Of a DNA stretch of 64,000 bases, positions 36,361 to 50,500 are shown piece after piece. The notes below the pieces were generated by a model, which worked only from the letters and a program-made list of their open reading frames with translations, did no database searches and was not told the DNA's origin. The stretch's first letter is position 1, and every line of letters begins with the position of its first letter. The translations under genes and the position numbers were made by a program. The stretch spans positions 4,154,001 through 4,218,000 of the forward strand of contig JAILWY010000019.1 in the NCBI GenBank assembly GCA_022113835.1. Direction: 5' to 3'. This stretch comes from Atopsyche davidsoni. Taxonomy: Eukaryota; Arthropoda; Insecta; Trichoptera; Hydrobiosidae.

Positions 36361-36741
36361 ACTTAGTATATATTTTATAATACTTCGGGCAGATCAAGAC
36401 CAGACAAAACACCTTTTTGTATAGATTAACAAATTTTTATAAGCCAATTCGTGCCTGGGACACTTCGGACACCGGCGCCATGAGAATTTTCATGAAAACG
36501 GAACAGCCCGAGGCAAATCACAGTCGGATAAGAAGAAACGGAATATTATATTAAACGTAAGAAGGAGGAGTAATTACCAATGGAAATAAAACCAGGGGAT
36601 CACAGGAGCGCTATGAAGAAACATTTTTTTAACGTCATTCCAAACATTTGTTGGGGCGAGACATAATTAGGCCTTAAAGGATTCATTTATTAATAATTAA
36701 GTTATATTAATGTACTCTTCTGAATTTAATTTTAATTAATT

Positions 36742-36744
<3 letters not shown>

Positions 36745-36788
<44 letters not shown>

Positions 36789-36806
36789 ATGTATGTATGT
36801 ATGTAT
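36745..36806. repeat. AT then GTAT microsatellite, left of the MITE
   Basis: About 20 AT units, then GTGTATGTATGTATGTATGTAT, ending at the TA that flanks the MITE. Confidence 0.92.
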
Positions 36807-36807
36807 A

Positions 36808-37020
36808 GGTGTCCCAAAATTAACGCAAGATTTCAATTTGTCGTCATTTTTGCAGTAAAGTTTTGGGAACTCCAGATGACAATTTAGGGTTAATAATAAT
36901 GGAGCGTTACACGATAGAACAACGTGTCTTCATTATTGAACAATATTTCAAAAATAATGAAAGCTTGGCAAATTTTTTAAAACTTAACAATTCAAATATT
37001 GCGTTAATTTTAGGCCATCC
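36808..37020 (+). mobile_element. Deletion derivative (MITE) of a TA-inserting DDE transposon
   Basis: The left terminus GGTGTCCCAAAATTAACGCA and the right terminus, read inverted as GGATGGCCTAAAATTAACGC, form imperfect terminal inverted repeats. TA flanks both ends (36806-36807 and 37021-37022), the duplication expected of the mariner/Tc1 superfamily. Inside, an ATG at 36899 opens [20 protein letters not shown] and a few more residues, the start of the helix-turn-helix domain (DUF4817 type) found at the N-terminus of arthropod transposases of this group. After about 25 residues the frame passes into sequence leading to the right terminus. The DDE catalytic core is therefore deleted and the copy is non-autonomous. 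It sits within a TA microsatellite. Confidence 0.82.
36899..36974 (+). pseudogene. Transposase N-terminal fragment inside the MITE
   Basis: About 25 codons of a transposase DNA-binding N-terminus, beginning [17 protein letters not shown]. The remainder of the helix-turn-helix and the whole catalytic domain are missing, replaced by the internal deletion that created the element. The reading frame then runs into TA repeats and encodes nothing meaningful. Confidence 0.75.
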
Positions 37021-37023
37021 TAT

Positions 37024-37109
37024 AAATATATACATATATATATATATATATTTCTTTTTTTTTATATATATATATACATATATACATATATATACATACA
37101 TACATACAT

Positions 37110-37194
<85 letters not shown>

Positions 37195-37215
37195 TATATA
37201 TATACAAGTGTATAT
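37024..37215. repeat. AT microsatellite, right of the MITE
   Basis: AT repeats with a TTTCTTTTTTTTT interruption, some ATAC units and about 80 bp of pure AT. With the left block it shows that the MITE lies within or seeded a TA tract. Confidence 0.92.
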
Positions 37216-38706
37216 ATATGTCCCCCGAAAGAAAATTAATACAGAGAAAAGTGCGAAAATTTACCATACACAAGGAGACATGTGAAAAGCACCTATAATC
37301 TCATCAGCCCATTCATCGTGGAGACTAACACCATACCGGATGTGCTACGACCTTTTCCGATCCCCAGGGAGAAGGTATTTTAGAGTTCCAAAGAGATACG
37401 GCTGTGGGACAGCGGCTCGGCTGAGCGGAAGTAAGGAGGGGTCGACCGAGGACGAGCAGTGACAAAATATTATCTACTAAACTTTTTATTACCTCGAATT
37501 TATATCGATACAATATTGTTGGTTCAACCTACTGGAAAAGGACACCGAAAGCCGATGTGACTTATTAAACACGTTTACTATAAGAAAAATATATTTCGAG
37601 GTAAAGAATCACGTCGCAACAACGCGAGACTCCCAGACAAGCCGTTACAAATAACAGATGAAATGTGTGGGATTAAATAGACACAAAATACCCAATGTAA
37701 GAAAATCAATCGAGAGCAGACAATACATTGTCAATAGAAAGAAATATAAAATAATTCATTTTATGAGATGCCACAGTTATGAGCCAAAAGCAAAAATCTT
37801 TATATTATACTAGATCTTTGACACAAAATAATCCCATTGATACTGTTTCTTAATAAATAAACATTAGGTCTCAAAATACCCATGGACAAAAGATAAAAAA
37901 TACACCAACAACAAACTCATATAAACGAGAGCCATTGTTACAAAAATATTATTTTTAAAAATTACCGATTGTCATATTGATAATTTTGCAGCGTTTGGGA
38001 TAATCTCACGGTGCGGTAAATTCACGTAATAGCCTTTTAAACAGCTTCAAAAGAATCTATCACGGTCTCAACTTCAATATTTATCATTACTTCACACGAT
38101 AAAATATACGATCATAGTGCCGGATATATCACGCTGGGCGCGACACGTCTACAGCTCAAATTTCCCGCGCGGCATTATATCCAATATCTTACACCCCCCA
38201 TCTAATATCCTACTCGCCCCGGCAGAGATATCCGATATATCGGACTGACTACGTACGACAGTGACGTGTCGTTGAAGAAATAAACGCTTAAGACTGACCA
38301 AGAGTGAGGTAATTACCTCGTCAAATCGTTAAGCAAAGAAATATCTTTTTTTGGATAACAAAGAATGCATATATGAATAATTATAGTTGCATAAAATCTG
38401 CAATCAAGAAAATATAAATTAATTTAAAATGAACAAAGGTACTAGATTAAGAACGCTAAGCAACTTCATACGATACGCTATTCGTAATATTAAGCGCAAG
38501 AACGTATCACCATCCCTGTCATATGCTGTCTTGTTTTCAGATATATTTATCTATCTAAGAATTTGGGCACAGCATTCCTTGGGCAGGGCTTCCAAGATAC
38601 TACGATAACTGAGATGGAATCTGACTATAATTGACCTCCACAGGAATCTGGACAATCACTTGGAAGAAATACCTGCGATCACAAGGACTTGGCGAAATAT
38701 CGTCAC

Positions 38707-38761
38707 AGCCCACAACATAAAATATACATCAATATGTGTATATTTTATTATGACGTGGGCT
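38707..38761. repeat. Imperfect 55-nt hairpin
   Basis: AGCCCAC pairs with GTGGGCT, and inside it ATAAAATATAC pairs with GTATATTTTAT, separated by small asymmetric bulges. A diverged partial duplicate of the left flank (CTTGGAAATATCGTCATAAC) occurs at about 38843. Confidence 0.65.
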
Positions 38762-39879
38762 ATGGATGTGAGTGTGTATATATACGTGTATATATGTATA
38801 CATAAATCTTTAAATTTATTTATATCTACCTATTTTACACAACTTGGAAATATCGTCATAACCCATAACAAATTTTCAATTAAATGTTTTAACTTCAAGG
38901 ATCTCGTGAGCTAAACTATGATAAGTTTTACCCCGAGCCCGACTGCTCACGTTAGTGCAGATGAAGTACTCGGTGCTCAAAGCTCAAGAGTCGCTGTACT
39001 CTGAGCACAATTCAAATTTTGCAATGTACAAGCACATACATTCCACGTTACAATCGTGAGCTTTAGTATTCATAACAAGGACTCGTACTCTTTCTACAGC
39101 ATCAGGCTGAATTGTCAGCGTACTGAAAGGACGGTCTGAAAATATTGTTTAAAAAAGTTTACAATAGTTTTTCTTGTCTAAAAAGTGTATTTTGAGAGAG
39201 AGAAAAAACTCACATGAGAAAGTGAATAAAACATTGAACCCTGCTTAGTGATTAAAGTAGAACCAATAGTATCATAATTTCACGCTGACTACACCTTTCG
39301 TTCTTTAGTAAATATCACCTATCTGCAAATAATAGAGTAGTTCGAGACTGTTGAATGGAGTATCTCATAGAGGAGTTATCTCACAGAGGACCGTTGTAAC
39401 GATATACTGGACTAACAAAAGCTATTGTTCCCTGGAGGTAGATTCTAGAATTAAACGGTGAATGTTCTCGATAGCTAATAGTGCCATAATAGTTTAAAAA
39501 AAGTCTTAATTTTGAGTACATTACAGAACTATCCACATTAGAAAATTGCAATAATAAAACATTCATAGCTTGCGTTGAATAATTAAATGAAGCATGAACG
39601 CATTTTAAATCTACTTTATTATAAGCAGATGAACCACATCATTTATTATATCATTAATTATGACAGTAGGTATACCACTAATTTCAGTTTAATATTGCAC
39701 GCATTATGTTTTATTAATCTATAAATCTGAATTACACTTAAAAATATATAATAGCCTATCATTAAAAATATTTTAAAAAAATTGGAAATAAAAAACCTAT
39801 ATATTCTTTATTTCTAAAGGTTTAACTCACGTGAGCACCATATCATCTTGTTTAGGGATTTATTGTAGTATATCGCAAT

Positions 39880-39912
39880 AGAGAAACGTACCTGTAAACA
39901 GAAAAAGCAATC
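39880..39912 (-). promoter_or_regulatory. Candidate recursive splice site (ratchet point)
   Basis: On the gene strand a good acceptor (GCTTTTTCTGTTTACAG, ending at 39892) abuts a good donor (GTACGT, starting at 39891). This zero-length AG/GT arrangement is the signature of recursive splicing in very long insect introns. It lies about 11.8 kb upstream of exon A within an intron that seems to exceed 36 kb. The match is by eye. One such junction can arise by chance in this much AT-rich sequence. Confidence 0.35.
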
Positions 39913-41566
39913 GTTAATTATATAATAGCTAATAATAAAGTATACACAAAAAGGGCTTTTCAAAATTACATTCAGTGTTTCAAATGAACAACGATCCGCC
40001 TCAGAGCTACTCTTGATGTATTCTTGTAAATATTCCTCTATGCCGATTGTATTCGACGTTCAAATAGATTGAATCTCTGTAACTGTCTTTCAGAGGTTTA
40101 ATTTCCTACTAATAATCATGATTGGGGTAGATCGTAGAGACATACCAACAAACATTCAAGTGCATTGCGAAAACTACTGTCATCTGAATACTTTCAGTTA
40201 ACTTTTTATTGTAAATATCCAATGAAATTTACGTAAATACATATCGAAATCTGTAAATATTTTAAGTGCAAGATGGCACTATCCGTACTTGACGCTAAAT
40301 AAAGTCAGAGATCAAGGGTACCTACATTACACAGCCCGTAAAGACAACATTAGTAGCAGTACGCCCGTCCATGCGCGGCCTTATGCAACAATGGAGCCCC
40401 CATCAGGGGGTGAGCGATGGTCAGATAATGGATCGCCGGCGAGCAGAATCAATACCCGGGCGGCCGGTGCACGACGTATAGAGGTATTGAATATGATTAT
40501 GCAAACGCCTATTGAGAGCTACACCACAAATTGATACGGTCATGGTTTAGGATGATCGTCTCGGAATTTGTTAACTAAATAGTAGGATGAATAAAATACT
40601 TTTGATTAACACTGACACGTTAGTCAACCGAAGTGGAAAAAGATTGTAAATAAGTCTTGCGCTATTAATTTAAAAATACATTACATAATCGAAATTCTAA
40701 GTAATTCATATTTATTACAGAATCGAATCGAATTGAAATTTATTGACGTATTTCTTGTTTTCTTTTTACGTGAATTATTCTGTAGTGGAAATTTTGTGTT
40801 GACTAACGTTTAAGTTGCAACACTGAAGAAATTATACAGGAAAATTTCATTCACAATGACCGTTCAGGAACTGAGACGTTGAAACACAGACTAAAATTTA
40901 ACGTGGCTTAAGAGCACGACGTCCATTAACAATGACAGCCATAACCTTGGATCGTTGCTGAAAATATGGCCATTATTCTTTTATACGAGATTTGTTCTTA
41001 GTAATAAAATTCAATAAATATTTATAACATTTCGCTGTAAGTTATTTTTTATAATCAAATTAATTATTTTTCATTAAATTATAAGAACAAATTGATATTA
41101 GTATTCAATTTATCACATAAGTAAGTTCTACCAATGGAATAACACGTGATAACCATGGTAAGTAAATTAATAATAAATTGTAAGTTTCATAATTTGGGAG
41201 CGAAGCGATGTTTTGATTAATAAGCTAAGCTGGTAATATTAAAAATGAACACAAAAGAATTTATCTGGTAGATAAATATTCTTTATAGTATTAATTATAA
41301 GTATTATTGGTAATTTTCCATGTGCCGAATATAAATAAAACACAATTACATTCATTTACGTCACATAAACCTTTCGGCGTCGATGCGTTCTATTTATCGG
41401 AAATTACTTTCGGTTCTACGCGCCAGGGTTTAATGTAGTCTCGACAAGCAATTACAATCCTTGTGCGCGCATAAACATGAATAAAACGTAAGAACGCCGA
41501 TTATTTTTATTTTAATTGACTGGGATATTAATGCGTAATTTCATTATTATATCGTGTACACATGAA

Positions 41567-41640
41567 TATATATATATATATAATAAATAAATATAATATG
41601 TAAATATGTATATCTGCATAAATATATATTTATTCATATA
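41567..41640. repeat. Short AT-rich simple repeat
   Basis: ATATATAT followed by AATAAATAAATATAATATGT-type imperfect repeats. Confidence 0.7.
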
Positions 41641-44276
41641 TTGTAGGTTTGTTTCAATTCATTCAAAATCACTTAAGTCGGGATGTTAAAATTTTACTTT
41701 TGATGAAAAAGTACAATATTTTTTTTACTTTAAAACTATTAACTAATAATCGAGTTAAATTGACAACTGATAGCAAACTAATTAATACAAACTTGCATAA
41801 AACTCTCGCCTCACAATTCAATCCCAGAAACTAAGTCTGGAACGAACTTAAGTATTAAGACGGTAGAATCTGCTAATATATCGAGTTTCGCTGCCATTTC
41901 CGGCCTCCATGTTGGGTGAGCGGATATGGAAGCGCTATCAGCGCATCCTGACGACTATCATCCGATTCACTTCCGGAGGAGGGGGAAATCATGAAACTTA
42001 CAATAAGATTGTACCCAACATTAGTGTAGGTTAATCTAGACGCATAAGTATGCATGCACTTTACACACTCATTTCATATTTACTCGAGTCAACGTAATAA
42101 GTAAAAACATTTAAAATAAGCAGTAATGATACAGAACGTCTTTTTTAGAAGACTTTTGAAGCAAAAACTCGTAAATTTAAAAAAAATATCCGGCTGATTT
42201 TTACACAAGGGATTAAAATTTTAATAATAATTAAAATGTGTAGACGAAGACCACGTTTTCATATTGATTCAAATCAGGTTTATGGATATAATCTAAAAGC
42301 ACAAAATTGGCCTAAATGTAATGTTTGCTGAGGGGAGAAACCATAAATACCCCCAAATATGCCGAGCTATTTTATACGAATAAGTACGTAGTGATAAAAA
42401 AGTTTCATAGGATCCGATGATAACTCACGAGGATAATGAATTGTATTAAATTTAATTCGGGGGGACTTAGCATCTCTCTGCCTCTTTCTCGAGAAACAAA
42501 GTTAGCAGTCGAGTTATTAATTTTGCTCTCTCGCGCTCCTCCTTGCATCTAGGTCATCAATTATACAAACTCATTTCGATAACAAGTAACTTCATTGTTT
42601 ATATTCGAAAAGGAAATCGATTTGAATGATTTTTTTTTAATAACACTAGTCTGCCGATTTATATTCAAAGTAAACAACTTTTGGATTATAATATGAAATT
42701 AAAATGTTACGGCATAATGATCTGTAAGCTGTAGTTTTATCTTGCGTACGCAGTCTCGGTACACCAAGGTGAAACAAAATAGAAAATATATTTAACAAAA
42801 TCAATATCCCCGTCAACCTTACAACACAGTCAATCAGGGACGTAATGAAAAAACACGAGGGGAACACGGAATTACAGGCAGTAGAGTATCGAATATGAAC
42901 AAGCATAATAAAAAAAAAACAATTACAGAATACGTTATTATCAATTTCAAGAGTGATACGTTCGGATATGAACCGGCTGATATTATGGATACAGTAAACT
43001 CTAATCATAATTAATCGATATAAATAAGGGTTCATTTCTGTCCGCCAAATACATATGTACCCCATATATGTCAACTACATTAGGGAGACTCTGAGAATTT
43101 TTGTAAACCTCGCATACTCTGCGACCTGAATTCGCTACAACCAACTGTAAGTTGTGTTCTTTGAGCATTTACAATTTTTCATTATGTAAAACCGCTTTAA
43201 TCCACTGTCGCTTTTATTCGCGGCATTTGTTTACATTACAAACCATAATTTTCTTTATGTAAAACACATTTTTTAATTACTCTCAACTCCTAATTTAATT
43301 AAAACCCAAAATCCCCTTTTCTCTGGGCTACCATTAATCTTTGCTTAGGCTGCAAGGCCAGAATAAATCATTTTGAATTATTAAAATACATTAAAAAACA
43401 AGTCAATTATGATTGATTATTATATATAAACATACATACATAAATATATATATTACAAAAACAAAGTATTATTGGATCAGTGCAGCGATAATAACTTCAG
43501 CAGTAATCTCTTTAATCCACTTCATTTACTGGCGACAGTCGATACACTAGAGTAAAAGATCGAGAAGAACGAAAACGCGACAAATAACGATTTGAAACGA
43601 TCGTTATCAATTCCATTACACAAAGCAGGGTCGGAGCTCATCCTGAATTAACCGAGCGGCTGGCGGCCACGGGGTCGCGAAATAAAATTTCGCCCAGAGG
43701 ACGAAATGTATAATGTAATAATGGCAACACAGCCCAAGCGGCTATCAATTAGGACGCGCCTCCCGTTCGCAAGACATGATTTATTTGAAAAAAAGATACG
43801 ACTTTCACGGAAAAAGACTACTGGTGAAACCGAGAGAAAACTATCGCGGTTTTTATTAGTAAAATTCGAAACTTGTATAATTATTATTTTAAATACATTC
43901 CGATGCCTCCTTTGCCTTCGATAATGCTATCAATCGGCCAATGGCAGCCCTAAAATTACTAATCAAAACCTTGTATATTTTTTAAATACTTTAGGTTCAC
44001 GATCACCTTTGAACATAACACCACAATCCTCTTTTCCTAATCGACTCTACGATATGATGAAGATGGTGTTACGTACTTTTGTTATCGAAAAACATGCCTC
44101 TCCGACATTTGTGTTCTAAAATACTAAAGACAAAAATGAAAAAATTGTGCCAATGTACAAGACGCATCGTCCTTCTACGCAACGCAATTAAAAATATAAA
44201 TAGAGCTTATATTCAAGTTCCAAATTTCAGAATCGCGTGTTAAGAATTAGCAATTGATATCGTCGGCAGGTTATGA

Positions 44277-44594
44277 TCTCAGGTCTATTTTAATGCTAAT
44301 ATACTTAAAACAAAAGATGCTTTCAGACAGATCAATAGACCTGCAGAATTAACGGAATCTCTTAATGGGAATGTTTTGAGGCTTTGTAAACATTTTATAG
44401 ATACAAGTGGTAAGAAACGCCGTAAAAGCATTTCTGAAGTAAGTGTTATCGACATTTGGCTAAAAAAAAACAACACGACCACCTTCACTCCAATATTCGA
44501 ACGAAAAGCAGTTCCATGTCAAAAATATCTCACCTTTAGTTGGATTTTTGATAAGGGCCTATCCACAATTATTTGTATTCAAATTAAACCTTAG
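44277..44594 (+). CDS. Candidate open frame of unknown function
   Basis: Stop-free for about 105 codons in an AT-rich region, with no ATG near its start. It includes LKTKDAFRQINRPAELTESL, then LRLCKHFIDTSGKKRRKSIS and EVSVIDIWLKKN. The lysine-rich, hydrophilic composition looks more like protein than random AT-rich translation. A strong donor-like GAA/GTAAGTGTT at about 44438 would end an exon after KSISE. It may be an internal exon of a nested gene, an old transposable-element fragment or chance. I cannot name a family. Confidence 0.25.
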   Translation, partial: SQVYFNANILKTKDAFRQINRPAELTESLNGNVLRLCKHFIDTSGKKRRKSISEVSVIDIWLKKNNTTTFTPIFERKAVPCQKYLTFSWIFDKGLSTIICIQIKP

Positions 44595-47500
44595 TGACTA
44601 TTTGAAACAAATAATACGACAAAACATCCTTAATGCCGGTAAAATAAACCATTTAATAAAGCTTTAAGATAATAGAAATCAATCGATGCGACTCAATATT
44701 TAGACATCAGGTGTAGTCAAATTATTTAAATAAAGACTCAGTACATAAACTATATACATCAAAGATAACGACACGGTATATAAAAAAAACATTAAATGAA
44801 GCAGTTATGTTAGTTGAGATTATTAATTAGTTTTAGGAATTATATATGAAAAATAACAAATTATATATTTGAATGTTAAATTCTGGATAGAAAAAATTAT
44901 GTGATATATTATAAACAAACCTTATTATATATTATAAACAATATACGTTCTTCCAATTTATGTTGATTTCATCGACCCATCCAAGAGTAAATCCATTGTG
45001 GAGTGTGTTCACCTTCTTAAAGACAGACTCCGTACAAAACCCCTCCGGTTTGTGAGTCAACATAAAATAAACTTACATTAATTATATATATATAAATAAT
45101 TGCGATTCAACTAATCAGAGTTAAAATGATCAATAAAATAAGTACTGTATCGGACGCTTAATTGATAAATTGTCCATGCACAGAAAGCTAATGAACTTTA
45201 ATATATCTATGTATAATTGAATTAAGCCGCCGCTCCCGCCAGTGGACATATAGTTACCGGGCAAAGAAGACGTAAGCGCGTTTATATTATCCCGAGCCCG
45301 CCTTTCTGTAAACAAAGGGAATTGGGAACAAAGAAAGGCTGTACGGGCTAGAAGGACTCGAACAGGTATTATTCAAACATATATTTATAAAAATTATTAC
45401 CTCTGTAGCTAAATAACACGGAGTAGGGAGATGGAAATAACGACCACCGAATTTGTAAAATTTTACCATCATCGTAGATTAAATTGTTTTATATCATAAC
45501 AATAAAATATTGCTTATACATAAAATAATAATTAAATACATTTTTCTATTTCTAAGGTGGTTAACAAATTTTCTTTCGAAATTAGATTCCTAAGCAAATT
45601 TTTAATTCCTTGAGTAACATAATAACGATGTCTGCCAAGCAACCGGTTAGGTGGGTAATTAAAAAAAATCGTAGCGATGTAAGTTTTAATCATAAGCAAA
45701 AACAAGAACAATGATCAGAGAAGTGTTGTTTTTGCATTCATTATTATTTTAGTTAGAAATCCTCTGAAGGGTTTTATTCAAACTTAACAACACTTTGCAA
45801 AGTGTATATTCAAAAACCCCATTTACAATGGACACGCCACTTTGTAGCCAAATAACCGAGTACCACAAGAGGACGGTCTAAACAACACACATTCTAGCTT
45901 GGGTCGTTACGTCTGATGTTTCAATGAATGAACCAAAAACATTAAAGTATCTAATATGCCCCAGTAGGCACAGCGACACGAGCTCATCAACATAACCGCC
46001 GGCCAACATATTAATCGAAACTGAAATTTATCACAAACATGCTGTGTTTTGAAATTGCCAAATATGCAGAAATACTCTGAAAACTTCTATTGTAGCAGAA
46101 ATCAACGTCAAAGTGAAGGGCCTCCAACGCCTGTGCTGTCAAACCATTATTTATAAGGGTTCTTTCATTAGAGAGAGTAAGAATTATAATATTGTTACCT
46201 TTGGAATGACATTTATTAATTGCAACATCACTGTACCTCGTCTCAGCAATGAAAACGTTTTAATTATACTTAGAATGAAATTTAGTTACATTCTTAATAT
46301 AACGAACTGAAACACAATTAGACAGAAAAAACTTATACTGAAAAATAACAACTCATTTACAAACTAAAACTCCTTACATCATTAGTAAATGGGTTATAAG
46401 ACAGATGTATCAACCACTGTTATAATGTTGCGCGACACGGAGAAAGAAACCAAAATAAAAAAAATAAAAGAACAGAAAAATATTCGTACAAAAACAGCAC
46501 TATTAAAATTACTCGTCTTAAATATATTAGAAAAGAAAAGCCGGGTCGAAAGCGCGAGGCGGTTGTTAGGATCGTAAAACGTCGTAATTTATTTGACAGG
46601 CCATCCACGGGGCCTAGCATTGTGTGCTGAACACAAATAATACATGGTGACCGACAGGACGACGCGGGACTAGATCCAATGACCTGTCACTTTGATGAGT
46701 CTGCGAGCAAATCATACGTGGCGGCGCGTCTGCTACCCGAAGGAAATAGGAAGATTTATCTTGGACCGAAAGCTTCTGATCTCTGCTCAAAGATAAAAGG
46801 CAAATACTCAACTAACAATTCTGACATTGGGAAACAAATTTATATTAGAATTAGATTTTTTACAGGCCAGTTACAAATCCTAAGCATTACAAAAACTATT
46901 TAACTCATATAATGCTTTAACTAATTTAAAAATATTATTTCTCAAACTTATAAAAAGCATTGATCAGAACTAATTTTGTGAAAATGGTCATAATTTTGAA
47001 TCTTATGCAAGGTAATTAAAATTGATTACAGATATTCAAATTAAATCACCTGTTTCAAAAAATCTGCGCATTTAATAAAAGTAAAGATAATTTGATATTG
47101 ATAAAAATGTGACACGTGTTTTCAACAGCTTGATACACACTAATATTGATTTAATTGTATGATGTTTTAAATATATTCTAGAAAAAAAAAATGAAATGAA
47201 TTTTTATGATTGAAAAAAAAGACGAATCAAAATAGAAGAATCGACCCAAATTTGATGAGGTGAAATTAATAGTATTTTGTATCAGCTTCCCAAAAAAATT
47301 AAATTTGTCAAAATTTCTCGTTACGAAGATGATACAATGTGTACAATGTATATATATATATATACATAGAAGGCATCGTTTTGAGGGGGATATTGAAAAG
47401 AATTTTCGCATAACCAATAGGGCCCGTAAAGGAAGATTAATGCTTCGTAATTCTATCAAACGATCCACGGCCATACACTCTGTGTAAGATGAAACGGAAA

Positions 47501-50500
47501 ATTATTACATAATATCTTATAGGAAAGCACACAAAGACACGAGGGAGGCTCTGAGGTGAGCGCGGGCCAGTTCCACCGAGGAATACCATTCGGAAATACT
47601 GACAATCAACAGCTACAGGTCGCCGGCTCGGCGTTCTGATCTCAAAACACGATTCTCGCAATTACTCAAAATTCAAACCACCACAGCCAAAAGAGCAGAA
47701 TGTAAGCTTTAGGCTGAAATTGATTATTCAAGGCTCTATAGCATGAAAAATAAATATTAAAATAAATAGTTTATTTTATTTACAAAGCATAAGCACATTG
47801 GTTTGTTGAATGAATACTCCCACAAACTAAATACGAACGAATTAACCGAGTACATTTAAACATTTGAATATGTTAAAAAACATAAATAATACATTCACTT
47901 GCAATGATGGACGCAGTGTTTTTCCTCAGGAACATGCAGGTTTTTTTGAGAGATTTGGTGCTTCCGACAATTATCTTTTCTACGATCGTTTTGAATATAT
48001 TTCTCTCACGACACACTGACGTAAGTTCTTAACATACTTGGCACGCTATGTTATCATTTTTAAAAATGTTTTATTTTTTATTGGATTGGATATATAAAGA
48101 TGATTATTGTTATAATCGCTTCGTTTTCAGCTACTGGTAACTCGTTCCACTTGCATATAATTTCCACAATTTCAATATCCTATCCCTTCTTTTTCAACAT
48201 GTTTTTCTTTAAAATACTGATTAGATGCATCAATTTAACGCCTTTTTTAATAGAATAAACTTCCAATTTCAATTCCAACTACTTCTGGTTCTTCACGGAA
48301 TCTTCAGAATATTTTTGTTTTATTACTGAAATATCTCAATCACAAAGCGATATGTTTTGTTTATAATTTTGAGGCGGGTTTGAAGACGGTTAAAAGAAAT
48401 CAGAAAAGTATAATAATTAATATCCTTATCGCTCCGTCATGTAATTCAAATTTTGCATGAAAACACCCACATTGTCACAAAAAAATTATCCAGATTTCAT
48501 GTATTATTGATAGGTTAGAGCTAAAAATAAAAATTCCCATGGTGTGTATAAACTAATTATAAAAATTGATATTTAAAAAAGAAAATATATATATCTGCGA
48601 CACTCTATTATCGTAGTCTAATGGTATAATTTTTAACAACAATCTGATTGTGTGAAGCGAGACCGAATATTAATACCGTCAATTTAATTCGCTACCCGAG
48701 ATATGATGAGTTCTAGAGGAGGATATCTAATAATAGCCGCGGAGATGGCGCTGGTGACAAATGGAGGTGGCGAATGGTTTAACGTCGGAGAGTCTATGCC
48801 GGAGAATAACAATGTCCAATGACGGCCTGCAAATAGACGCGCCCGCCCGGGTGGTGCGCGGCGGCCGCGATTCATGTTCCTATTCAATCGTATTATCGAA
48901 AAAAAACGTGTTATATTTAACATCGCATATGTGTATAAGTATCTTTAAAGTATAGGATTTTTTACAGATTTCATTTTATCGGTGCGTAAGTATTAAAAAG
49001 GGCAAAATCCGATTGTCGGTACGCAATTACGAAAAAATATTCAGGATTATGAGAAAAGCGACCCCACATGGGAGGTGTGTATTATATATATATATATATA
49101 TATTTTTTATTTATTTATTTATATATGTATGTACGTACATGTTTACAGAGAAAAACACATCGCTATGCGTTAGATATAGAACACAACATTTTTAGTCTTT
49201 CTTATGGCGTTATTGTTATTTCATGAATACTCCCAAATTTAAAAAAGGTAATGGTAATATTTACTAGTAATTGGTGTGATCTCGGTATGCCATATGTTTA
49301 ATTTAACTAAATTTTTTCATTAGGTTCATGTATCATGCAATGTAGACTCACAAAAACAGCGAAATCTAAAACAGATATATTTAGGAAAAGTTTACTAAAA
49401 TTTAACTGGAAATTATTTACTAAAATAAAAATGAGAATACAAAACCGACACATAGAAAATAAATAGTTTGGTTAACTGTATTTTAAAGATTATATTTAAT
49501 TTTTTTTTTCGCAAGGTGTTTTAATATATGTAACCATTTTTCAATCTTACATGCTGCTGACAAGTGAACGATACGTACGACAACTTTACACCACTTTTTT
49601 ATTTTGATAAAGCATTCATTCATAGAATCGTTTATAAGATATTAGACAAGTATACTACGAAAATACACAACTTAGAATTAAAGTACCTGCTTATAAAAAA
49701 ACAGCATTATATATATTTTTAAAATACGGCTAACTTTCATAAGTTTTCAGCAATATACAATAAACATTATAAATATAAAATGGTTTTCGAAATTAAAAAA
49801 ATTAGGAACGTCAGAATACAAAATTGGAAATAAAAAATGTTAAGAACATGAGTTATAACGAAAGCCCACCAAGGGAATAACAAGTGTTCTGAAAAGAAAA
49901 CTGAAAAGTAACGCAAAGTATATCGAAAGTGAAGCCATCGAACTCGAACGGTGAGTATTTTCAATAAACTACTCTAACTTAAAGCGCATTCGAGAGTTTA
50001 GCGAGTTAAACTACTTTCCACGCCAATAGACAGCAGGTCCGCGGTAAGTACACGGCCGCGTAAATAATGGTCGCACAACATAAATCTGCGTTGTTTGGAC
50101 AGCGCTGTCAGGCGCCACGCGATCAACGAATAAAAAACACTGCGACGAATTAATCTGGGTATTATCAATGTTATGAATGTGCTCAGCATTCTTGGGATAT
50201 ATTACTTAACTTCACTTTTCATACCAGAGTGAATGTATCATAAATGATTAATTGATTCGACAAGCTATATGACTATAAATAAAAAGTTCTTGGTAATACT
50301 TTACATTTTTGGCCCAATAAGCAAGACAATGCATTTAATATAGAAAGCGTGCCGACCGCGCCTACAGTATACCTTATAAAAGTTTTAAAAATTATACGGC
50401 ATTATACGTTCTTAAACTAGGAGAAATACGTGAAAAACTTCAATATACTAATATATCCTGTTTCTATTGTAAGGGTGTATCGCCATTTTCATTTAATCCA

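Noticed and set aside
40289..40534. 81-codon plus-strand frame with a glycine/serine-rich middle
   Set aside because: Looks like a GC-rich island with a small hairpin; no domain, splice site or start context to support a gene.
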